In this document: positions 23,241 to 35,100 of the stretch, in pieces
Position numbering within the stretch: position 1 is the stretch's first letter
Layout: each line of letters starts with the position of its first letter
Origin: Thecaphora thlaspeos
Lineage: Eukaryota > Basidiomycota > Ustilaginomycetes > Urocystidales > Glomosporiaceae
Length of the DNA stretch: 64,000 nt
Direction: 5' to 3'
NCBI GenBank assembly: GCA_900291925.1
Contig: UWYS01000019.1
Span: 186,001 to 250,000 of the forward strand
Notes under the pieces: generated by a model
Told to the model about the DNA's origin: nothing
What the model saw: the letters and a program-made list of their open reading frames with translations, nothing else
Databases searched by the model: none
Made by a program: the position numbers and the translations under genes

Positions 23241-24298
23241 TTACTGCTGGTAGATCTCGGCGGCCTTCTCGGCGCTGAGGTCAATGTCAAGGACAGCGGG
23301 GCCCGCAACAACGTCGTCGTCGCTGATGCTCTCGCTCCTGGTGACGACGACGTAGGCACGTCCGTATCCGACGTCCTGGGGGAGAGCGACCTTTCCACCC
23401 TCCTGGATCTGGACGAAGGTCGTCGAGAGACCCGAGAGGATCGCAGCGTACTGGCCAGCCTGGACACCCTCACCCTTGATGGTGACGGTCTTGCCGGGGC
23501 AGACCTTCTCGCCGTCGGCAGCAGTGATGGTGGCCGAGGGGAAGGCAACGACGGGGAGAACAGGGTTGCTCTCGGGGCACGAGGTGATGAGCGGGGCGGC
23601 GAGCGAGTAGGTCTGGTTGAAGTTGAGCGGTGTGTCGAAGGGCTTGCCGAAGCCGTCTCCCTTCTGGACTGCGCTGTTGACCCAGGACGAGTGGCGCGCC
23701 TCCACGGTCAATATAGAAGCGGAAGCCGTGATGTAGCTTGGGTTAGTGATGTTGGCAGCGGCCCCAAGGTAGGCACTGTTGCCGATGCCCTCAAGGAGGG
23801 CGGAAGTAGCAACAAAGGTCTTGACGTCGGTGATGCCAAAGTCGTAAGTGCACTCGGCGGTAGCCTTGTCTCCAAGGGCCTTGCTGAGGAAGTCGACGTG
23901 GGCCTTCTCGTGGCTGCCGATCTCGACGAAACGCTCGCGGACCCACTTGGGGTAACCGGCCGCCTTGAAGGCGGCGGCATCGTAAATGGCGAGAGTGTCG
24001 CGGTAGAAAGCCTGCGAGTGAGATGGGTGGCGACGCGTAGCACAAGAAAGATGTCCCGGAACACAAACAAAAAGGAAAGCTTGTTAGCGCTCGGATCTCG
24101 CAGTTTTGCATGGATGACAGGACAACGACGGAAGTCAAAGCTGAGACTCACGTTCTCGAGGTGCTCAAGGGTAAGAGCGTAGTTGAGGATAACAAGGTCA
24201 ATGTCGGGTTGACCGGCAGCGGCGCGGCGCTCCAGGGGAGCAGCCGAGACGATGGAGGCAGCGGCGGCAGCGCCGATAAGAGCAAGCTTGGTCAACAT
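23241..24298 (-). CDS. secreted ferritin-like domain protein, Rds1 type
   Basis: Two exons, 24298-24152 and 24011-23241, phase 0, GTGAGT donor, 305 aa. The N-terminus is a signal peptide (MLTKLALIGAAAAASIVSAA) followed by a Leu-Glu-Arg-Arg processing-like site. The ferritin-like four-helix region includes DIDLVILNYALTLEHLEN, AFYRDTLAIYDAAAF, and the paired helix with RFVEIGSHEKAHVDFLSKAL, where the Glu and His residues are those expected of a diiron-like fold. The C-terminal part (VTIKGEGVQAGQYAAILSGL) is beta-rich. Related fungal proteins (S. pombe Rds1, desiccation-related proteins) are induced by nutrient or stress signals; the biochemical role is unknown. Codon use is strongly biased (AAG, GAG, CTC), hinting at high expression. 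Confidence 0.87.
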
Positions 24299-24393
24299 GG
24301 TGAGGAGAGTATGTGTAGTAGGGAGAGGGGGAGGGGGAGGAAGTGAAGAGCGATAGTTTGGGAGCTTAATCCATGATGGGGGAGGAAAGGCGT

Positions 24394-24402
24394 CTTTATA
24401 TA
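24394..24402 (-). promoter_or_regulatory. TATA box of the Rds1-like gene
   Basis: TATATAAAG on the minus strand about 96 bp upstream of the ATG, a classical position. It fits the strong codon bias of the gene downstream. Confidence 0.5.
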
Positions 24403-27400
24403 TCTCAAAGACGGGGAAAGGAAGGGCGGATGACAAGCGACGACAAGCGACGCTACAGCGCTTGAAGCGCAGCAGTCAGGAGGCTCCAACCCCCTTCGCG
24501 CCCCTTACCCTTGGCCGGTCAGTCCAGGGGGCCACGATTCGAGATGGTCGGAGCTGACTTCTTGGATGTTGTTGATGTAGCACCGCTTTGACCTCTCCGG
24601 CACCAGATCGCCAGACTCTTCGGCAGGTTCGGGTCGGCTCGTCGGGATCTTTCTCGCTGACACAGCGCAGGCTTGGCCGGGATGAGGGAGGGTCTTAGCT
24701 ATCGCGAGCGAAGCGAGGCAGACGTGGAAGGGATCCTCTCTGCACGGCATTTCTCCTGCAATTCCGTCAGACAAGACACTAGCTAGAGAGCAGATCTGGC
24801 GGCCAGCAAATGTATGCACGATGGCGATCAACAAGCCGGAGGACGGCTCGCCAGGCTGGATGCACTGACTGGGTGCTGTGGTCTTGGCCTTGTTGTCCTC
24901 CAGCAAGTCGGCTGCTACTATGTACTTGCTCAACGCGAGAGGACCGACGGTGATCCCAAGGCAGGGTGGGGTGGTCGGAACGACAAAAGCTGGTAACTCA
25001 AGCGAGGGTCGAGAGTCGGGTGGGACTTCAACCTCCCATCCATATAGCCCATACCTGGCAAGGCCTTGGGAGAGAGGGGGATGGGAGTTCAGGACCGGCG
25101 AATGGGCCGCAGCTCGCCAAAGCAAGGGAGAGGGATGCTTTGCTGGGTCTGAACACCTTTCCCACCCAGGTCGACGAGCAGAGCGTGGAAGTGGCAGTGA
25201 GCAGCAGGAAGAGGAGAGGGATCCATGTCGATATGCCTCCACCTACAGGACGTCCATTGTGGAAGAGCAAACATGGCCGGAACTCAGGAGATGCTGCCGC
25301 GAATGCGCCACGGCGTCGCCAGATTAGGTGATCTCAAGCAGCGCCAAGGCGGACGATGCTGTGACGCTGCCCCCTCGAGGGTCACAGTTCTCACTCCCAT
25401 CACTTCGTATGAAGAGGAATCCTCCGTGATACATTCTCCGTGTCCCCGACATCTACTGTAGCCGCTTTGTTTTTTGCCCATCACCTCGACCTTACACGAC
25501 CAACGGATGGACGGACCTCTTCGTGCTACAACTAGCGAGGCTTCTGACCATGTCGGCGTTTGAAAAGACGGCAGCAAACACCGCCTTGCCTTAGGGAGGT
25601 CTCCTTGCGCATCCGTCCAAGAAGAGCATCGCCGCCAGCTTGCTGGGAGCCCGGAGCCACCGTATGCGAGCCGTATGCGGGGATGCCAAACGGGGGGGAA
25701 GGGGGGGGAGGGGGGCTCTTTGATGGTCTTCATCCTGTTTTTGGTGTCTTTCGCGGCTTGTTGATAACGTCCTTCCACCAACATCACCCCACTTTCACAA
25801 GTGGCTTCAGACCTCAGGCTTGCGTCGTTAGTCGAGACCATCACATCTTCACTCCTCCAATATCACAAGAGCAGGCAGGGCTGGGCGGTGCTTGGAGACG
25901 GCAAACCCCGAAGTGCAATAGAACAATCGACGTGTGGGATGATCAGGGAGCCAAAAGGCCAAGCAAGATTTGCGAATCTCGACAGAGGGGACGAGCGGAC
26001 CCCCTTGGGGATAGGGAGGGCGCTACTCGGGGCTCACTTGGGGACGATGACGGAGTGTGTCAAGCCGTGAAGGGCTAGGCTGGCACTTTTGACTGCGCTC
26101 TCAGGCTAAGTTCTGATCTCTGAGTCGATGGGCAGGCGAGGGACACGAGGCTGGGAGGGAAGAGGCACATCAAACCCCGGCCTGTTCAGCTTTGCAAGCA
26201 ACCTGGCCTTGCTTTGCAAAGGCTATCGGTGATGGTCGAGACCCTACAGTAAAGTCGTTGTCTGTCGCTTGTTCTCTCATCTGACCTCTCGGCCGTCCAT
26301 CCACCATCCACCGTGAACCTTGGTCCCTCGTAAGAGTCGCCTTCTTCGCAATCATGTCTACCGCGTGTAGAGACTTGTGTTGAGCTGCGGCATAGTCAAC
26401 CAAACAGGCCACGGTGGAAGAGCAGAGAGCGGTTCCAATCCGTAGGCCAAAAAAAGAGGTCGGTCGAGGAGAAGCAGCGGCAACAGACCTCTTCTAGGTC
26501 TCCAATTGCGATCTCGCATCGGCTGATACCTTGACAAAGTGGGGCGGTGAGGATCGAAGGTTAGGGCGAAAGGGGCAGAAGGCTTCCGACGACGGCTTCT
26601 CATCAGCTGGACCAAATATCATCCATGTCCGTTGCGATCGTGGAAAAGAAAACGCCGTTCGGATAGGCGTTACGTACAACGTTAGGTGCTGCAGCGCCAG
26701 ACCTCGGCGACACCATGTAGCTGGGAAGCCAAGGCCTCCGCATACATACTTACCTGTAACTGATGCCTGAGACCTGAGTTCTGTTCATGCTGGTAGAACG
26801 CTAGCTCTGATTGTTGTTTGGCGTTTGCTTTTGCGCTCATTTGCACTGCCATGTCCCTCGTCGAGGCCCGAGAGATGGAGCACGTCACCTCGGGTCGCGG
26901 TCAGTGGTCGACTCGATAGGGTGCCTTTCATGGCATAAGGACCTAGTACTTGCGCCAACCCCCATAACCTTTGCTCGCCGGCTTCCCTTTGAAACGATCC
27001 GCCCACCTTGTCCCTAGAAGAGGGCAGGGTTGGGGACGATAAATGCAGGGATAAGCCTCTGACAACGCCGTCGGACATGATGTCGATGCTGGCGACGGCT
27101 GCTTTGGCGGGCTAGCAAAAGGAGCCCAGCAGACGGCCTCTCGCTTAGCTATGCCCATTGCCTTGCAACCTCTCAAGCACCTATGTACAGTACAGTACAA
27201 TTAAGAAGGGCCGATGCCAAAGAGAGCGAGGTACGCCTGTGCGCAGGTCCACCGGCCATAGATGCGATAGCCTGCGATGAAGATGGCGCTTGGCTGTTCG
27301 CGCCTACCCCAAGACTGGAGCCTCCATAGGTGCAGCCCACTGGTCGTCGACCCTTTATCCCGGTATCTGGCTTCCCAGATGACACGTAGTCAGGAACACC

Positions 27401-27482
27401 TCTCTTTGTGCTGTGTCGACTCCCGTTTCGTGTACACTTCTATTTATCTTGTGAATATATTTACATAATCTATTTGTCTTCT
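24403..27482. other. 3-kb stretch without recognisable gene
   Basis: Apart from the promoter of the Rds1-like gene at its left end, no conserved protein, intron-exon pattern, tRNA or transposon end was recognised on either strand. Composition is less GC-biased than in the genes around it. Several open frames of 150-250 codons exist but look random (frequent Cys, Trp and His, no domain). A G-rich run (about 25692-25715) is the only striking element. It may be a decayed transposon or gene region, but nothing proves it. Confidence 0.4.
25692..25715 (+). repeat. G-run cluster, potential G-quadruplex
   Basis: Three G-runs (7, 8 and 6 G) separated by AA and A. The runs are long enough to be split into four G-tracts, so a quadruplex is possible on the plus strand. 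Confidence 0.6.
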
Positions 27483-27600
27483 ATCTGCGGCCATAGAACC
27501 TTGAAAGCACCGCATCCCGTCCGATCTGCGAAGTTAAGCAAGGTATCGCTCAGTCAGTACTGCGGTGGGGGACCACGTAGGAATCCTGGGTGCTGCAGTT
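27483..27600 (+). rRNA. 5S ribosomal RNA
   Basis: A 118-nt sequence starting ATCTGCGGCCATAGAACC contains the near-universal fungal 5S core (GCATCCCGTCCGATCTGCGA, AAGTTAAGC) and the 3' segment GGTGGGGGACCACGTAGG, AATCCTGGGTGCTGCAGTT. The ends pair as the terminal helix I (AUCUGCGGC with GCUGCAGUU, one mismatch). Internal A-box/C-box promoter elements for RNA polymerase III lie in the gene, and a T7 run follows. It is a solitary copy with no other rRNA nearby, as known for fungi with dispersed 5S genes. Confidence 0.96.
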
Positions 27601-27603
27601 CTA

Positions 27604-27610
27604 TTTTTTT
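27604..27610 (+). terminator. RNA polymerase III terminator of 5S rRNA
   Basis: Seven consecutive T three bases after the mature 3' end of the 5S rRNA. Confidence 0.85.
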
Positions 27611-27668
27611 AAAATTTCTTTGCCCTCCCTCTACTTTTAAACGCCTCTCCGTGAGGGCATCCATCTTC

Positions 27669-28058
27669 ATGTCTACAGCATTCACCACGCGTTCTCTCTC
27701 GACCACCACACCATTCTCGGCACCTTTACAAGAGATGGTAACCTCTTTTGCCTGGGGACAAGTTTGGTCAAGACCTGGTCTATCACATAGAGATAGATCC
27801 CTCATCAACCTCTCCCTCCTCACTGCCCTCAATAGACACACAGAACTCGCAGGTCACGTAAGAGGAGCGCTGAGAAATGGTGTCACAGAGGGGATTTCAG
27901 AGGTAGCACTGCATTGTGCTGTCTACTGTGGATTTCCCGCTGCGTTGGATGCGGCTAGGACGATGGAAAGGGTTATTGACGAGGTCGAGAAGGAGAGAGG
28001 AGACGAGCAAAATGAGGAGCGAGAACGGCATCGGGAGACCAGGGATGCGCGAAAGTAA
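27669..28058 (+). CDS. carboxymuconolactone decarboxylase (CMD) family protein, short N-terminus
   Basis: 129 aa from the ATG at 27669. The CMD core is clear: TPFSAPLQEMVTSFAWGQVW, SRPGLSHRDRSLINLSLLTA, RHTELAGHVRGALRNGVTEG and EVALHCAVYCGFPAALDA. In 4-carboxymuconolactone decarboxylases this fold acts in the protocatechuate branch of aromatic degradation. The usual N-terminal segment (about 25 residues with R-R-x-V-L-G) is missing. TCTACAG at 27672-27678 could be an intron acceptor, in which case a first exon lies upstream, and the 5S gene would sit in the intron or in the 5' flank. The C-terminus carries a charged tail (EEVEKERGDEQNEERERH-like, ending RDARK). It converges with CUL4, 145 bp away. 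Confidence 0.75.
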   Translation: MSTAFTTRSLSTTTPFSAPLQEMVTSFAWGQVWSRPGLSHRDRSLINLSLLTALNRHTELAGHVRGALRNGVTEGISEVALHCAVYCGFPAALDAARTMERVIDEVEKERGDEQNEERERHRETRDARK

Positions 28059-28202
28059 AAGGGAGATGCCAAGTGAGAGACGACGAGGTAGAGGTATACA
28101 GGATACCATCCGGCCGGTCAGCCTGGCACAGTCAGACGCGGGAAAGTCAGCGTCACGGTGGCGGACGGGAGATGACTGGGGCATGTATTCGAGCGACGTC
28201 TG

Positions 28203-31039
28203 CTAGGCAAGGTATCGGTACATCCCTCGTTCGCCTTCCACTCGCTCCATGTACTCCTGCAGGACGGTGGCAATGGCCGGACGGACGGCAGCGAACGGAT
28301 CAAGAGTTTCGTCGTCAGCTTGACGTCGTCTAGGCGATAGGCCAGGCTGCGGATCGACAACGGTGCCCAGGATGCAGCCAGGTCAGCTCACCTTGTCAAT
28401 GAGGATCTCAAACGTCTTTTTGATCTCCGAGACGTCGACAGCAAAGCTGAGGGAACGCACAAGACACAGACACGCAAAGGTGGGTCAGCTCGAGCTTCGC
28501 GCGGCCTCAACATGCTCACTGACTTGCCCCCCCCCCCCCCCCCGCGCGCTCGCCACTCACCGACTCTTGATCTGGTCCACCACCTCGGTCACCAGCTCGC
28601 CGTGCTTGATCGTCTTGCGCGCCTTGAGCACGCGGACCGCCGCCGCTTGCAGGATTAGCTCGCGGTCCAGGAAGACGCGCTGCTCAGTGCTCTTCTGCTC
28701 CTCGGCCGTCTCCTTCATCTGGATCTGGTTGATCCGGATCCGGTGGCGCTCGTTCTTGAACTTGTCGTTGAAACTGAACTCGTCGTCGTCGCCGACGTCC
28801 TTACCCTGCGGCGCCTTGCGCAGCACCCGCGTGGGGATCTGGCCGCACGCCAGGCTCTGGAGCGTCCGCTTGAGCTCGCTGTCCTCGAGCCCGGTCTGCG
28901 TGCGGATGTCGCGGTAGGAGAGCGTCTCGCCGTCGGACAGCGTGTTGAACAGCAGCAGCACGATCGCCTGGAACGTGCTGACGTTGAGCTCCTTCTGGCC
29001 GGCCTTGGGGAATTGGGCGAGGACCGAGAGGGTGCCGAGCGAGTGCTGCCAGTGCAACCGCCGGCCGCTGTTGCGCTTCTGATAGAACTCGAGGAACCGC
29101 TCGGTCGCGGTCGCCATCTGCTCGTTGGCGAAAGGGAAAGAGGAGAGGGAAGAGAGAGGGGAACAAGAAATTGGAGGTGAGCGATAACGGAGTAGGGAAA
29201 AGAAGAGGAGGGAGAGCAGAACCCGAGCTGCGAGGTGGGAATCGGCCTCAAGCTACTCACGTCGGCGGGGAGGATGACGTCGACCTGCGGGTACGTTGGC
29301 CAATGGGCTTGGGTCAAGACGCTGACGCTGAGATCGAACGCATCCGCATCGGCACCGCCGCTCTCCTTGGCCGCCTTGGCCCGTGCCTGGGCGTACTCCT
29401 GCATTAGGTCCTTGGAGAGCTCGACGTCCTTGATCATCGTCTCGAGCTTGGCCGTAAAGCCGGCGCCGCACTCCTCCTTGAGCTTGAGCAGCATGCTCTT
29501 TTCGGCGTCCGAGGAGGCGGACCGATTAAGCAGCAGCCGCTTGGCAAAGAGGCGCTTGTAGAACTCTTCAAACATGTCCTTGTCCTGGGTGTAGCGGAAG
29601 AGGACAAGAGCCTCGTCGAGGCAGCGCTCGAGCTCCTCGTCCGTCATCGTCTTGTTGCCGCTGCGCAGCTTGACGTCAAGGTATTTGGCGATCAGCTCGG
29701 CTGGCTTGTTCTCGCGCCGGTTGACAAAGACCTCGAAGCTGTCGCGCTGGACGTGGACGAAGGTCTGCTCGCGCCAAAAGCTGTCATCGACGACGCGGTC
29801 GATGGACGCCTTGAACTCGAGCAGGCGGTCGATCATCTCATCGTCGCGCGCCCGGTCGCTGACGATGGCGCCGCCGGCCGCCTTGATATGGTCGGCGAAG
29901 CCGGTACGCAGGCCGGCCAACGCGTCGACGCTCTTGAGCAGGCCGAACATCGTCCCGAGATCCTCGAGTCGTTGCGCCTCGATCAGCTCCGGCAGCCCCG
30001 CCAGCAACCTCTCGACGTGCGCCGTCACCAGCGCGCTGCGGGTCGCATCGAGGTTCTTCTTGCGTCCAGCGTCGTTGGACAGCAGCCAGGAGCTGCGCTC
30101 CTCCTCGCGCTTGATCCGATCGTCGGCGTACGTGAGGTACGCTCCAACAGGAGCTCGGGCAAGGCGCTCGGCCGATTCGGTGCGGTAGAAGTGGTCGGTC
30201 GACTGGCAGATAGCGAGCTCGAGCTTGTCGTAAGCGAGCAGCCTGGTGAACATCTGGAGCAGGCCAGTGTGAAGCTTCCGGTATTGTACCGCCCCCGAGC
30301 GGTCGGCGTCGATGCTGGCGTCGATGCAGGCGATTGCGCGGCCGAAGAGGGCGTCATTCTCGATGATCTGGAGGGAGAAGGTGTCGACGGCGAGGTCCGA
30401 AATACTGGCCAACTGGCCGCGGCGCGAGGCGGCCAACTCGCGGTCGAGCGGCAGCAGGACGCTCTGCACCAGCGAGACGCGGTCGATCCAGCCGTGCCAG
30501 GCCTCCGAGAGCCTGCCGAGCCAGGTGACGGCGCTCTCCGAGGTGACCTCGCCGGCACCGGATGCACCAAGAGAGCGGGCTAGCTCGCCGGCGGCGCGCT
30601 CCATCTCCATCTTGACGCGGTCGTAGAGATCCTCTAGGCTCGCATCAGCGGCCAGCTGGGCCTCGGTGACTGCGTACAGGCTCTCGAGCGAGGGAAGCGA
30701 TGCTCGATCGGTGGCGCTCGAAGAGAGAGCGAGGAGCTGTCGAACGGCGCGCATCAGTTCGACGGCCGAGGTGGAGACGTAGCCGGCATGCAGCCGCGCC
30801 TGCCGTAGGTCGGGGCCACGAGAGGTGGCGCCAAGCGCGGTGCCAAAACGCGCCTTGGCTTGGCTGACGTTGCGCAGAAAGGCGCCGAAGCCGACGGCGG
30901 CGGGCCGTCCATCGCCGATGGCATCAGCACCTTGATGCGATTGAGAAGCAGCGGTGCTGCCCCCGCCAGGCAGTCGAGAGGCGAAGGCGGTGGCGAGCGG
31001 GCCGTTGCGATGCTCCGGCTGCAGCAAAAGCCCAGACAT
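28203..31039 (-). CDS. CUL4: cullin-4, scaffold of CRL4 ubiquitin ligases
   Basis: Four exons: 31039-29261, 29117-28561, 28446-28392 and 28256-28203, with consensus splice sites and matching phases, giving 814 aa. Cullin-4 links a DDB1-substrate receptor module to the RING protein Rbx1 and works in DNA repair, replication licensing and chromatin. Cullin repeats fill the first 400 residues. The cullin homology domain shows VFVNRRENKPAELIAKYLDV, KRLLLNRSASSDAEKSMLLK, LSKDLMQEY and the LHWQHSLG region; these match Cul4 better than Cul1 or Cul3. The C-terminal winged helix has the neddylation site in AAVRVLKARKTIKHG, and the last exon gives EYMERVEGERGMYRYLA, the typical cullin end. The final 54-bp exon is only found by following the splice sites. 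It is head-to-head with the TOM1-like gene. Confidence 0.93.
28527..28543. repeat. C17 homopolymer in a CUL4 intron
   Basis: Seventeen consecutive C (G on the coding strand) in the intron between CUL4 exons 2 and 3, close to the exon-2 donor. It could affect sequencing quality. Confidence 0.95.
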
Positions 31040-32177
31040 GGCCGGTCGGTTGGTCAGACTATCGGTCGAGCGTGTGTTCCAGTGAGCGATGGTCCCGATT
31101 CAAGGATAGGCTGATGAGACAGATGTACGATCGGAGATGGGAAAGGCGAAGCTGATGGTGATGCCGATGGTGAGGAGGGGTTGGAGGCGGGAAGCAGGAG
31201 GTCGAAAGCTGAGAGGGGCCTGACCAGCAGGAGGTAGGACGGCGTCCGTGCGCCGCTCCAGCTCTCTGACTCAGCAGCGCAGCGAGGTTGGCTGGCTGGC
31301 TGGCCGGCCTGCTCCACTTTATGTGTATGTATGTATATATATATATATATATTCAATTAGTATTTGATTGTGACGGCGGCGCCAGGCACGAGGGTGAGAG
31401 GTGGGTGTGATCGAAGAGGGCTGGGCAAAGGCAGGCGAAAGCGTGAGAAAAATGCTGCGCCCGCCCCAGCCCGGAGCGCCTGCGAAAACTCGGGCGGTGT
31501 GCGGTGGGCGTCTCTTTACAGCGCAGCCGCTCGTGCCTCCGCTCCGCTTCCCCCGCCAGGCTGCGCCGGTTGGTCGCCTCCTCTTGACTCGCACTCCCTT
31601 TCCCTTTCGTTTAGCGTCCCCTGCTCCACCACCACCACCATCGCGATCACCGCGATCACCGCGACTACGACCAAAACAACCACTGGTGACCAGCAAGGTA
31701 TCGCCATTCCGCCACGAGCAACGCTACCAACAGCTGCGACAGCTGCGCCTCCACCGCCGACCGACCGACTCGACCGTTGGATTGCCTGTGAGGCGTCACT
31801 CTCCAGCCCGACACGGGGCAGCATAACGCTGCAATATACACTCCCTCTTGGCCCTTTCTCCTCTTCTCTGGCTTTATCCCCGCCTCGCGCCCAGCCACTG
31901 CTGCTTCCTCCAGCACGCAGCAGCGACGAAAGCCCCCTCATCTTGTTATCGTCTCACTGCCTGTCATTCGGCCCTTGCGCACTCCGAGTATAATTGTCTC
32001 CCTTCTCTCCTCTCTCCGGTCAGCGGCCACCACAGGACGGAACTCGACTGCTGTCGTTGGCAATCTAAGGAGTCCGCCCCGCACCGAGGTCACAGTCAGG
32101 GGGGTCGGCGCTAGCGGGTACTCTTCGAGGCTTCTGCCCCGGTCCGCCACAGCAACAGCTACAGCTACGCGGGTGTC
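31040..32177. promoter_or_regulatory. shared upstream region of CUL4 (-) and the TOM1-like gene (+)
   Basis: About 1.1 kb between the two start codons. It contains a TATG/TA microsatellite at about 31321-31352 and a CCACCAC/GCGATCACC patch near 31627-31670. No gene was recognised inside. Confidence 0.4.
31321..31352. repeat. TATG/(TA)n microsatellite
   Basis: Alternating pyrimidine-purine tract, GTATGTATGTATATAT and on, about 30 bp, in the CUL4/TOM1 intergenic region. Confidence 0.95.
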
Positions 32178-35100
32178 ATGAAGATCACAAAGACGCCTAG
32201 GCGGCTCGCACCGGCGGCGCCCGAGGTCTCCAACCTCCTCACCCGCATCACCAGTGCCACCGATGACGAGCTGCCCGAGATCCTCGACAGCGTCTCCGAG
32301 TGGTGCTGGCCAAGAGGCGACCTCTACTACTGGACTCAGGTCCTCAACCGCTTCGACACCATCCTCGAAGAGACCTGTCGCGACTACGAGCTGGCCAAGC
32401 TCCAGACGAACGAGTTCACGCTGCTCCGCAGGAAGCTCCTCGTGTCCATCATCCGCTTCAGTCGCCTCCTGATCGAGAACTGCACCAACCGAAAGCTATA
32501 CAACTCATACGAGGTGAGGCTCCTCTTCTCTGCGCCGGTGCCTGGACCCCGTCTGTACATGCCCATGTGTCTGAACAGCCAACTGACCCCGACCCTTTCT
32601 CCTCTCACGCCCTTCTACCTGCCCTCCCTCTACCTCCGCGCAGCACCTGAACGACCTCCTGCTGGCGCGCGACCTCGACGTGCTCGAGGCGACGCTGCGG
32701 CTGGTGCTGCGTCCGGCGCAGCAGCATAGCTCGCAGCCGTCGCGCCACGAGTTCCCCATCTCCAAGGAGCGTCTCACCACGCTCGCCCTGACGTGGACAC
32801 CGCGCGACCACGGCCTCAGCCTCGCCGACGTCGCCCACGCCGGGACCCAGGTCCCCGCCGACGCCTTCAACGTGCGCTTCCAGTTCTTCAAGCGCACCGG
32901 CCAGTCCGCCGGGACATCGGCACAGCCGGGTCATTCCCACGCCCAATCACACCCGCTCTCGCACCACCACCAAGAGGACGAAGTCTCGAGGGCCCACGGA
33001 AACGCCTTCAGCACGCCGACCCGGCCTCGAGGACGGCCGCCGATTGCCACCAGCACGTCAGCCGCCGGCGCTCTGACGGCCACTCTGACACCGTACCGCG
33101 GCGGCGGCGCAGCAGCAGCAGGAGGGGCCGAAGAGACCAACCGGGGCGAGGGCTCGTCGAGCCGCAACGCGGCGGGACCTCCGCCGCCGCCGCGCCGCGA
33201 GGGCCTCACCTCGGTCGATTTGGGCCACGTGCTGCAGCAAGGGCGCGATGCGATGGACATCCTGGCGGACGCCGTCGAGCAGCACGGGATTCCCTACGAG
33301 GAGCGCTTCGAGATCTTCCAGAAGATCCGCCTCGCCATGTCGCTCGCCGACCCGGCCGCTCGACGTCAGGTGCTGGTCTGCCGCATGCTCGCCGTTGCTT
33401 GCTATGCTCACATCGTTAACGAGACGACGGCCAACACGCAACTCTTTCTCTATGAGCCAGACCTCGTCCCGCGGATCGCGGCGCTCGTCGACCCAGCGAA
33501 CCGGTGCGACATGGCGGTCCAGGCGAGCGCCTTTTACGCGCTCGACAGTCTCGCTCGCCTCCGCGGCAAGGCCACCGAAGTAATGAACAGCGTCAACGCC
33601 TCGGTCAACCACGGGATCGTGCTGAGCGTCCTGCGCAACCTGATCAAGGACCTGGCGACCGACGAGCCCAAGTCGACCGGCTACTACTGTGACGCGCTCT
33701 TCAGCTTTGTCGCCTTCATCGCCTCGACGGGGACCGGGAGCCACATGATAGTCGGCGCTGGTTTGGTCCCGATCCTGGTCCAGCTGGTCAAGGTGCGCAA
33801 TCCCAACACCTACATGGTACAGCGGACCGTGTCGCGCGCCCTCGGCCTGCTCGACAGCGTCGTCTACAACGTCCCGCACGCGTTTGATCTCTTTTGCGGC
33901 GCGCGCGGCCTCGACGTGCTCGTTGACCGGATCAGCCAGGAGATCGACCGCGACATCGACGACGCCTCCGAACACCGGATGGACGACAGCGTCTTCGGCG
34001 AGCCGGGCCCTGACAATCTTTACGGCCGGCTCACGTTTGGCCGCGCCTCGATGCTGCGCAACATATTCAAGACGATCTCGCAGATGATGACGTCGACCGG
34101 GACGGGCGAAGGGTTGCGCAACCTGATCGATGGCTCGTTGCCCGCCTCGCTTAAGAAGATCATCGACCACCGATCAATCTTTGGCCCGCAGATCCTCGCG
34201 CTCGCTATCACCATCATGGCGACCTTTGTCCACAACGAACCCACCTCGCTCGCGACGGTCCAGGAGTGTGGGCTGCCGGAGTCGTTCTACGCGGCGATCG
34301 AGGAAGACATCGAGGCCAACTACGACGTGATCGGGTCGGTCCCGCACGCGGTCGGCGCCCTCTGCCTCAACCAGGCCGGGCTGGACCTGTTCAACTCGCG
34401 CACCGTGATCCCAAAGCTGTTCAGCCTCTTCACCTCGGAGCGCCACAGCCGCGTCTTCCAGGACCGCGACAATGCGAGCATGTTCGGCTCGTCGATCGAC
34501 GAGCTGGTGCGTCACCAGCCAAGCCTCAAGGACGCCGTGATGGACGCCATCATGCGGTGCCTCGACGAGATAGAGGCGTCGGCGACATCGTTTACGCTGC
34601 CGGACGAGCCGAAGCGGCGCGCCCAGTACGGCCTGCTGCCCGTTGCCCCGGACGACGTCGCCGACGTCCCAGCGGGCGCCGACCAGCGCATCGGCCGCTC
34701 CGTCGCGCTGGCCGACGTCATCTCAGACGAGCCGACGCTGTGGCGCAAGGACGAGGACTGCGCCGAGAAGAACAGCGTCGTCGTCTCGATCGACGTCACG
34801 GCCCGCTTCCTCGAAGGCCTCTTCCAGACCCCGTCGCACTGCAAGGACTTCCTCAAGGTCTATGGCCTAGCCAAGATGCTGCGATTCTACTCGCTCCCCA
34901 GCCTCCCGTACGACTTTGCCGCGTCGACGGCGGCCGACTCGCTCGTCACACTGTTCCGCTACGTGACCGAGATCAGCCCTGGCACCGTCCTCACTGCCCT
35001 CTTCCGCGATGTCAAGCAGTCGCTCGACGCCGCCGGCCCCATCTGGGACGCACTCCACCAGGCGGACCCGGCGCTGAGCGAGGCGAAGCTGCTCTCGCTC

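Noticed and set aside
24505..25242. Open frame of 245 codons on the minus strand
   Set aside because: No domain, odd composition (many Cys, Trp, Pro), no intron signals or conserved motif; likely chance.
27408..27668. Open frame running through the 5S rRNA gene into CMD
   Set aside because: This part of the frame is the translated 5S gene and its flank; the CMD fold begins after 27669.
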